A stretch of DNA of 64,000 nt, from the NCBI RefSeq assembly GCF_003254155.1, contig NZ_QKZI01000001.1, forward strand, positions 1,302,001-1,366,000, written 5' to 3'. The notes under the pieces are model-generated. The model saw only the letters and a list, made by a program, of their open reading frames with translations. It was not told the origin of the DNA and searched no databases. The position numbers and the translations under genes were made by a program. Source of the DNA: Psychrobacillus insolitus. Lineage in GTDB: Bacteria > Bacillota > Bacilli > Bacillales_A > Planococcaceae. Positions 58,704 to 64,000 of the stretch are shown here, one piece after another (the stretch's first letter is position 1; each line of letters opens with the position of its first letter).

Positions 58704-60269
58704 TTATAATCCCACTCTACCCATGCCGTTGATGATTTTGTCTAGCATTTCGTCTACGACTGTGATCATTCGTGCATTTGCGTTGTATGCTTGTTGGAAT
58801 GTGATCATGTTTGTCATTTCTTCGTCAAGCGACACTGAGCTCATAGAAGCACGGTTGTTTGAGACCGTTATTTTAATTGTTTCGGAGTTAGCCGCAAGTC
58901 TCGATGCTTGTTCTCCGTTTACTCCTAATTGGCCAATGATGGATTCGTAATATGTTTGAATCGTTGCACCGTCGATATCCGTGAGTGAATTAAATTTTAA
59001 ATTGGATAGTAATAGCGCATTTGCACCATTACCTTCTTCTTTTGCTCCAACTGGAGAGTTCGAAGCTGCGAGTAATGATGAATTGGATTCGAAGATAGAG
59101 TCAATGGAAATAGAACTTGCTGTAATTGCAGCGCCGTCTGATGCTACAAAAAATGGCTTGCCTAATACTCCTTTTAAATCCGTTCCTGCTCCATGAATCG
59201 AATTAAATTCATTTACAAAAGCAAGTGCTAACTTATCTAGTTTTGCAAGCATATCTGGATAGACACCTTTTGCCGCTCCTCCATCGTTATAGCCGAATGA
59301 ATTGATCAGTGACTTCAGTACGCCTAAGTCCGATAATTTGGATACGTTGATTGTATCTGTTACCGCTCCGTCTGTTCCATCTGTATTTAACTTAACTAAT
59401 TGAAAGCCTTCTACTGGACCTGTTGGGGAGGTGCCATCTCCTGCTGGAATAGCGGTGGATGGCGTTGTGCGAAATTGTTTATACTCTTTACCATTCACAA
59501 GTTCTACTTTTGTGCCATCCGCCAGTTTTAAACTGACCGTTGCAATTCCTTCTGCGACAGCTTGTGAATTTCCACCTGTTTTTTTATAAGAAACGTCTAT
59601 TGGATAGTACGCTGCTAATTCGTCAATTAAGACATCTCGTGCATCGTATAAATCGTTCGGCATATAGCCATTAGGCTCGATCGTTTGAATTTGTTCATTG
59701 ATCGATACTATTTGTTTTAAAATCGAATTGCTATCGCTAGATAACACGCCAATTTCATTCGCAATATTACCTTGAATTTGGATTAGTTGGGAGCTGATAT
59801 AGTTAAATGATTCTGCAATTGCAATCCCTTTTTGTACGACAACTTTACGTGTTGCCTCGCTTTCTGGGCTTGTATTTAAGTCTTGAAGTGAGCTCCAAAA
59901 TTGGTTCAGTGATTCGTTTAGACCGTAATCGGATGGTTCAGCCATAATATCTTCCATTTGTGAAATGGCAGTCGATCTTGCATCCCAGTAGCCGAGTTTA
60001 CTTGTTTCTTGACGATACTGGCGATCGATGAATTGGTCGCGCACTCGTTGTACAGATCCAGCTTGTACTCCAGTACCTATCTGACCAACTCCTGTTGCTG
60101 CATTTAAGCCTGTTGCTGGATAGCCTTTAGACGCTTCCAAGTTGACCCGCTGTCTCGTATAGCCAAGGGAATTTGCATTCGCTATATTATGTCCTGTTGT
60201 ATACAGTCCAGATTGTTGTGTAGTAAGTCCGCGTTTGCTTGTTTCTAGTCCCATAAATGTAGATGCCAT
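58704..60269 (-). CDS. flgK: Flagellar hook-associated protein 1, FlgK
   Basis: Junction protein of 521 residues. N-terminal FMGLETSKRGLTTQQSGLYT and GHNIANANSLGYTRQRV; C-terminal SLDEEMTNMITFQQAYNANA, the normal FlgK ending. ATG after GGAGGCTCACCC. Confidence 0.96.
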   Translation of the reverse strand: MASTFMGLETSKRGLTTQQSGLYTTGHNIANANSLGYTRQRVNLEASKGYPATGLNAATGVGQIGTGVQAGSVQRVRDQFIDRQYRQETSKLGYWDARSTAISQMEDIMAEPSDYGLNESLNQFWSSLQDLNTSPESEATRKVVVQKGIAIAESFNYISSQLIQIQGNIANEIGVLSSDSNSILKQIVSINEQIQTIEPNGYMPNDLYDARDVLIDELAAYYPIDVSYKKTGGNSQAVAEGIATVSLKLADGTKVELVNGKEYKQFRTTPSTAIPAGDGTSPTGPVEGFQLVKLNTDGTDGAVTDTINVSKLSDLGVLKSLINSFGYNDGGAAKGVYPDMLAKLDKLALAFVNEFNSIHGAGTDLKGVLGKPFFVASDGAAITASSISIDSIFESNSSLLAASNSPVGAKEEGNGANALLLSNLKFNSLTDIDGATIQTYYESIIGQLGVNGEQASRLAANSETIKITVSNNRASMSSVSLDEEMTNMITFQQAYNANARMITVVDEMLDKIINGMGRVGL

Positions 60270-60281
60270 GGGTGAGCCTCC

Positions 60282-60776
60282 TTATGCCTGTGTATCGAAG
60301 TAATTTTTGTTTTGTGTTGGACCTTTTACTTCGCTATTTGAGTAGTTGATTTGATCTGGTTTTGGTCGTAGCATGTCTAATGTCATATTGACGAATTGCA
60401 GTGATTGAAACGTCATTTTTTGGTTGAGATCATTTTGATTTTTGAGTGTTTTAATCGTTCGTAGAAGCTTTTTGCGTGCTTCTGTTAGTAACTCTTTTTC
60501 TTCTAGTATGTTGGTATTTTCTAAGACGAGTGCAACAGTTTGGTTGTCAGTAGGAGCAATTCCTTTTGCTCGTAGGTAATCCGTTACCTCTTGCTGACGC
60601 TGTCGTTCAAGTTGTGAGATACCTGCTATGTGCGCTTGCTCGTCCTTGAGCAGTTGGTTTAGATTGTCCATGTCGGAAGTTTTGATGGCTTCTGTTTTTT
60701 TATAGGCAACCTCTAATAAGCTTTTGTGTAGCATGTCGAGCTTGTTTAGGGATTGCAGAATTTTTTCTATGGACAT
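60282..60776 (-). CDS. flgN: Flagellar chaperone FlgN-like protein
   Basis: Helical protein of 164 residues between flgM and flgK. FlgN chaperones FlgK and FlgL. Mid-protein TEARKKLLRTIKTLKNQN is typical of YvyG/FlgN. Named by position, size and helicity. Confidence 0.87.
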   Translation of the reverse strand: MSIEKILQSLNKLDMLHKSLLEVAYKKTEAIKTSDMDNLNQLLKDEQAHIAGISQLERQRQQEVTDYLRAKGIAPTDNQTVALVLENTNILEEKELLTEARKKLLRTIKTLKNQNDLNQKMTFQSLQFVNMTLDMLRPKPDQINYSNSEVKGPTQNKNYFDTQA

Positions 60777-60791
60777 TTTGGAAAACTCCTT

Positions 60792-61055
60792 TTAAATTCG
60801 GTAATAATTTAGTAAGTTTGATGCTAGTTTTTTGGCATCTACTTTATATGTGCCGGCATCGATTTCTGATTTGATAGAAGCAACTCGTTCTGCTTGTTCT
60901 ACTTCTAGGGGTGATTTTTGTTGCATGCTTTTTGCAGCGGCTGAAATTTCTAGTTGATCGGCTGTTGGTTTTGATGCTTTTTGTGCTTGTTCGGTTTGTT
61001 GTTGGTTGCGTTTATATGGATTCACTTGGTTTAGTCCGATATTTGTGATTTTCAT
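60792..61055 (-). CDS. flgM: Anti-sigma-D factor FlgM
   Basis: Protein of 87 residues: MKITNIGLNQVNPYKRNQQQ, a disordered Gln-rich part, and the sigma-binding C-terminus VASIKSEIDAGTYKVDAKKL. The ATG at 61055 has GGAGGAAATCATCTT upstream; the frame extending to 61214 runs into the promoter. It holds sigma-D inactive until hook completion. Confidence 0.95.
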   Translation of the reverse strand: MKITNIGLNQVNPYKRNQQQTEQAQKASKPTADQLEISAAAKSMQQKSPLEVEQAERVASIKSEIDAGTYKVDAKKLASNLLNYYRI

Positions 61056-61098
61056 AAGATGATTTCCTCCGTTCTTTTGTGTGAAGTGTCTATTGGTT

Positions 61099-61125
61099 AT
61101 TTCGGTTGCGATTGGGAAGTGTTTA
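61099..61125 (-). promoter_or_regulatory. Sigma-D promoter of flgM-flgN-flgK
   Basis: Minus strand TAAA (61125-61122), 15-nt spacer, ACCGAAAT (61106-61099), six of eight bases to GCCGATAT. It would give the autoregulated flgM loop known from B. subtilis. Confidence 0.72.
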
Positions 61126-61227
61126 GAGGGAATTATATGAAATATTTGAGAGTGCGGGGTTTTGGGTGATTGTTTGAATGAGTTGGAATTGTCACTTGAG
61201 TGGCTAGCAACCAAAACAAAACTGCGT

Positions 61228-61367
61228 CCTTTCCCTGTGTCAGACTCAAATATTTTTTCAATTTGTGGCTGACACAGGGAAAGGTTACTAAATCCCGCTA
61301 GAAAAACATGCTCAGCCCACAGGAGTTCGACACAAATGCTCCTTCAATTTGTGGCTAACTCCTGGGC
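61228..61367 (+). repeat. Bulged hairpin repeats, copies 3 and 4
   Basis: Copy 3 (61228-61284): perfect 16-bp stem CCTTTCCCTGTGTCAG / CTGACACAGGGAAAGG with core ACTCAAAT..ATTTGTGG. Copy 4 (61315-61367): GCCC(AC)AGGAGTT / AACTCCTGGGC with core CGACACAAAT..ATTTGTGGCT. Spaced like copies 1-2. Confidence 0.88.
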
Positions 61368-61413
61368 GCGCTGCTACTGGAACAGAAGTTTAGTGGGTTG
61401 GTTTGGGGGAGCA

Positions 61414-61553
61414 CTTTCTTTTTTTAGCCACAAATTGAGGTACATTTGAGTCTAAAAAAAGAAAGCTTGGTTGGTTTGGGTCGATTTTGTTTTGTGACCC
61501 GCCCCGGTGTTAGCCACAAATTGGAGTGCATTTGAGTCTAACACAGGGGCGGG
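61414..61553 (-). repeat. Bulged hairpin repeats, copies 5 and 6 (inverted orientation)
   Basis: Copy 5 (61414-61465): perfect 14-bp stem CTTTCTTTTTTTAG / CTAAAAAAAGAAAG. Copy 6 (61498-61553): CCCGCCCCGGTGTTAG / CTAACACAGGGGCGGG (15 of 16). Both have the core AGCCACAAAT..ATTTGAGTCT, i.e. the reverse complement of copies 1 and 3. Stems are unrelated in sequence to the other copies yet fully paired. Confidence 0.88.
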
Positions 61554-61631
61554 GCAGCGGTTCTGTTTGGGTGACTGTTTGATGGAGATGGAATTACTTC
61601 ATGAGTTGTGGCAGCCCAAACGAAACTGCGT

Positions 61632-61772
61632 CCTTTCCCTGTGTCAGACTCAAATGTTTTTTCAATTTGTGGCTGACACAGGGAAAGGTTACTAAAGCTA
61701 GAAAACGCACTCAGCGCACAGGAGTTCGACACAAATGCTCCTTCAATTTGTGGCTAACTCTCCTGGGTGCGC
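61632..61772 (+). repeat. Bulged hairpin repeats, copies 7 and 8
   Basis: Copy 7 (61632-61688) is nearly identical to copy 3. Copy 8 (61714-61772) resembles copies 2 and 4, with stem GCGC(AC)AGGAGTT / AACTCTCCTGGGTGCGC. The shared flank AACGAAACTGCGTCC precedes copy 7. Confidence 0.88.
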
Positions 61773-61852
61773 TCCTTGAAACCAACCCAAGTACTATGAC
61801 TAGATAGACCCTCCATTACTACACGTTAAATTTTTCTGTTTAAATTATTTTT

Positions 61853-62010
61853 CATGGTTTTTAAAATATAGCAAAATGGCTATACGACTTAACCGTAAAT
61901 AAGTACAAAAAAGAGACTTTTCTCCTGTTATTGTACTTATTTTTAATTATGTCGTATGTGGATTTTGGGCGTTTTTGTAGTTTGTGAGTATTTTTTGGTG
62001 GGAGTTGTTT
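61853..62010 (+). repeat. Long palindromic dispersed repeat, copy B
   Basis: Matches 12446-12600. Core inverted repeat: ATACGACTT..AATAAGTACAA with TTGTACTTATT..ATGTCGTAT around AAAAGAGACTTTTCTCCTG. It ends 28 bp from the yvyF terminator, in the same orientation relative to that gene as copy A has to csbA. Confidence 0.75.
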
Positions 62011-62037
62011 TTGGGGTGGATTTACTGTCCATCACAT

Positions 62038-62066
62038 AAAAAAACTCCCACATTAAGTGGAAGTTA
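62038..62066 (-). terminator. Terminator of yvyF
   Basis: AACTTCCAC / GTGGGAGTT with a 4-5-nt loop and T7 tail on the minus strand, at the yvyF stop. Confidence 0.82.
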
Positions 62067-62471
62067 TCTTCTGTCTTTTCGATAGGTTGCTTCATGTTCG
62101 TTTACTTTGTTGCGGAATTCTATTGCTGCATCGAATTGGCGTAGTCCGGATTTCAAATCTACTACACAGTTTTCGCATAGTTTTCCTTGTGTTATTAGTT
62201 TTCCGCAGTTATCGCATGGATAGCCTAGGTTTGGGAACGTTGCTGGTTGTAGTCTGCCTTTGCGTACCCATTTGTGTAAAAGGGATTTTTTCACGCCAAT
62301 TACCTCTACAATTCGCTCGATTGTTGCTGCTCGATTTTCACGTTTGCGTAGGAATCGATAGACTTCTTCGTATAATTTTTCTTCGTCCAATGCGCATTTA
62401 TTGCATACTTCTCTAATTCCTGTGTAATTAAAAAAATCGTTGCATGATGGGCAATGTTTAAGTTCTCCCAT
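62064..62471 (-). CDS. yvyF: YvyF-like flagellar operon zinc-finger protein
   Basis: Protein of 135 residues with paired Cys motifs at both ends (CPSCNDFF and CNKC; CDNCGKLI and CENC) and a central helix-turn-helix-like part (VEVIGVKKSLLHKWVRKGRL). Function uncertain. Lies between comF and flgM as in B. subtilis, but here about 1 kb of repeats separates it from flgM. Confidence 0.88.
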   Translation of the reverse strand: MGELKHCPSCNDFFNYTGIREVCNKCALDEEKLYEEVYRFLRKRENRAATIERIVEVIGVKKSLLHKWVRKGRLQPATFPNLGYPCDNCGKLITQGKLCENCVVDLKSGLRQFDAAIEFRNKVNEHEATYRKDRR

Positions 62472-62516
62472 GATGATCCCTCCATACTTTTTCCAGATAG
62501 AGTATATATCGGCTGT

Positions 62517-63140
62517 TTATCCCTTTATTAAAGTAATGGCTTCTACTTTTGTGGCTCCTAAATCTTTTAATGCTTTGCCAGCTTGATGGATGGTTGCACC
62601 GGTTGTATAAATATCATCGAATAAAATATATGTTTTTGCTTCCACTTTGCCGATTACTTCAAATAAGGTGGATGCTTCTAATCTTTCTTTTCTGGATTTT
62701 TTTCCTTGTTCACTTGTTGCTATTTTGGTTAGGAGGTGTTGGAAAGGAATACCGGCACTTTTTAGTAACTCATCTACTTGCGCAAATGTCCTAATACGCT
62801 TCTTTTCTGGATGCATTGGGATTGGGACGATTATTCCTTCTGTTTGATTGAATACATGTCGTAATTGTTCTGCGAATACTTGAGATAACGCGACGTCTTG
62901 CATGAATTTATATTGATGGAGATAGTTTTTCATCGCTGCATTATACGTATATAAACCGGTCACTTCATCGACCATTCCTTCATACACGGTCCCTTGGAAA
63001 TCGGAAAAATCGATTGCGTGGTCTGTTTTTTGGAATTTTATTAGACATCGGGTACAGGCGTTGGGTTGAATTTCGTATAGAATTAAGCTTTTCCAGGTGG
63101 GTGCGGATTGAAAGGGACTTCCACAAATGAGACAATTCAT
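62517..63140 (-). CDS. comFC: Competence protein ComFC (phosphoribosyltransferase fold)
   Basis: Protein of 207 residues. N-terminal zinc-binding Cys pairs (CLICGSPF; CTRC) and the PRPP-type motif YILFDDIYTTGATIHQAG. It acts with ComFA in transformation. Starts within the ComFA stop (4-nt overlap); no comFB gene lies between. Confidence 0.93.
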   Translation of the reverse strand: MNCLICGSPFQSAPTWKSLILYEIQPNACTRCLIKFQKTDHAIDFSDFQGTVYEGMVDEVTGLYTYNAAMKNYLHQYKFMQDVALSQVFAEQLRHVFNQTEGIIVPIPMHPEKKRIRTFAQVDELLKSAGIPFQHLLTKIATSEQGKKSRKERLEASTLFEVIGKVEAKTYILFDDIYTTGATIHQAGKALKDLGATKVEAITLIKG

Positions 63141-64000
63141 AGCTTATTCCACCTTTCGATGGAGGATTTTGCTTCATCCATTTCATGTGTGATGCCGTGG
63201 TGGAAAAAGACAATGTCTCCGCTTGGATAGTTAAAGGAACGCCCCACTCGTCCACTTATTTGAATAAGGGCGCTTGCTGTGAAGATTTTCTGTTCTGCTC
63301 CAACTACTGCAACATGTACGTTTTCAATCGTAATTCCTCGTTCTAAAATCGTTGTTGTGAGTAATCCTGGGATTTTCTTTTCCCGAAGCTGCATAACGAT
63401 TTCTTTTCGTTCGGGATGTTCTGCATGTACGCGTGGTAGGTCGCCTGGAAAGTTTTCAAGCATATCTATTGTCGGTAAAAATACGAGGAATGGAATATTA
63501 TTTTTCTGCTTTTCTTCGATCCACTCTTGTAACTTCTGAGGGACTTTTCCTTTATTCAAACGTCGATTATATCCCCAGAGACTTTCGAACATTGGAACTG
63601 GCAGGTCATGCCCATGATATCTTCTGGATAGGAAAGATTTGTTCGTGGTTTTCAATGAATCTGTTGGTGTCGCAGTTACGTAGTGAATGGTTGCTCCCTG
63701 TTTCGCTGCTTTCACTACGGCTCTTTGCAATGTTTCATCGGCATAATAAGGAAATGCATCTGCTTCATCGACAAATACAACATCGAATGCTTCTTCAAAT
63801 CGGTACAGTTGATGTGTCGTGGACAATATGAGCTGAGCAAATCCTTCTTGATCAGGAGCTCCTCCGTACAATGCATGAATAACCGTTTTCGGAAATACTT
63901 TCTGAAAACGCGGAAAAAGTTCCAGGATTACATCTGTTCGAGGAGCTGCGACACACACTCGCTTTCCTTCTAGCAAACTAGCAAATATAGCAGGAAATAA
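63137..64000 (-). CDS. comFA: Competence helicase ComFA (5' end outside window)
   Basis: C-terminal ~288 codons of the DNA-uptake ATPase. The frame is open through 64000 (LFPAIFASLLEGKRVCVAAP), so the start, zinc finger and Walker A are not in the window. Visible: DVVFVDEADAF (DEAD-like box), TATPTDSLKT (motif III), and QISGRVGRSFNYPSGDIVFF (motif VI). It drives single-stranded DNA import. Confidence 0.94.
   Translation of the reverse strand, partial: LFPAIFASLLEGKRVCVAAPRTDVILELFPRFQKVFPKTVIHALYGGAPDQEGFAQLILSTTHQLYRFEEAFDVVFVDEADAFPYYADETLQRAVVKAAKQGATIHYVTATPTDSLKTTNKSFLSRRYHGHDLPVPMFESLWGYNRRLNKGKVPQKLQEWIEEKQKNNIPFLVFLPTIDMLENFPGDLPRVHAEHPERKEIVMQLREKKIPGLLTTTILERGITIENVHVAVVGAEQKIFTASALIQISGRVGRSFNYPSGDIVFFHHGITHEMDEAKSSIERWNKL

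Noticed and set aside
61228-61772. Integron attC sites (GTTAGAC and GGCTAAC look like the 7-bp core sites)
   Set aside because: In attC the outer stem ends are conserved and the loop varies; here the apex is conserved and the outer stem varies. There is no integrase and there are no gene cassettes between copies.

Overview
The window looks like a chromosomal segment of a low-GC, motile, endospore-former-type Firmicute of the order Bacillales, most likely family Planococcaceae (a Psychrobacillus, Lysinibacillus or Sporosarcina relative). That placement is inferred from AT-rich codon use, Bacillus-type Shine-Dalgarno sites and gene order. The backbone csbA, minJ, ctpB, ftsX, ftsE, cccB, yvjA, prfB, secA, hpf, fliT, fliS, fliD, flaG, hag, csrA, fliW, yviE, flgL, flgK, flgN, flgM, yvyF, comFC, comFA matches the order I know from Bacillus subtilis. 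Nearly every gene is on the minus strand; the exceptions are azlCD and one decayed gene.

Layout from left to right. 1-8.3 kb: the 3'-truncated addA, then addB, signal peptidase I and a TVP38-family membrane protein. 8.4-9.4 kb: azlC-azlD on the plus strand. 9.4-12.6 kb: accessory DNA with bulged-hairpin repeats and five unrecognised small membrane-protein genes. 12.6-26 kb: the cell-division, export and translation core (csbA, minJ, ctpB, a ResA-like thioredoxin, an M23 hydrolase, ftsEX, cccB, yvjA, prfB with its +1 frameshift, secA, hpf). 26-28 kb: a PilZ protein, a chemoreceptor fragment and a catE-like dioxygenase with a probable MarR/DUF24 operator. 28.3-38.6 kb: a complete ilvD, T-box, ilvBNC, leuABCD locus with 21-bp repeat arrays on both sides. 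39-44.3 kb: an MCP and the late flagellar genes fliT, fliS, fliD, flaG behind a sigma-D promoter. 44.5-54.3 kb: a signalling and decay island with a hybrid histidine kinase, a lone receiver, an HPt-REC-GGDEF-REC protein, pseudogenes and a frameshifted ankyrin/coiled-coil gene. 54.3-62.5 kb: flagellin, csrA-fliW, hook-associated proteins and flgM. 62.5-64 kb: comFC and a truncated comFA.

The most notable feature is the flagellin gene. Its reading frame stops after the ...RDVDYALA region. The missing C-terminal helix (MAKEMMNQTK... to VLQLLQ) lies about 340 nt downstream. The interval folds as a group I intron: P3, P4, P5, P6, P7, P8 and P9 and the P/Q/R/S core elements can all be drawn by hand, and there is no intron ORF. 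The same transcript carries a sigma-D promoter and a CsrA-type hairpin, and csrA and fliW lie just upstream of it, so flagellin output appears to be controlled at transcription, translation and RNA splicing.

The second notable signal is a family of at least eight intergenic bulged hairpins. Their apical core (GTTAGCCACAAAT paired with ATTTGAGTC) is conserved, while their basal stems differ completely in sequence yet remain self-complementary. A different palindromic repeat lies just outside the terminators of csbA and yvyF. I cannot assign a function to either family.
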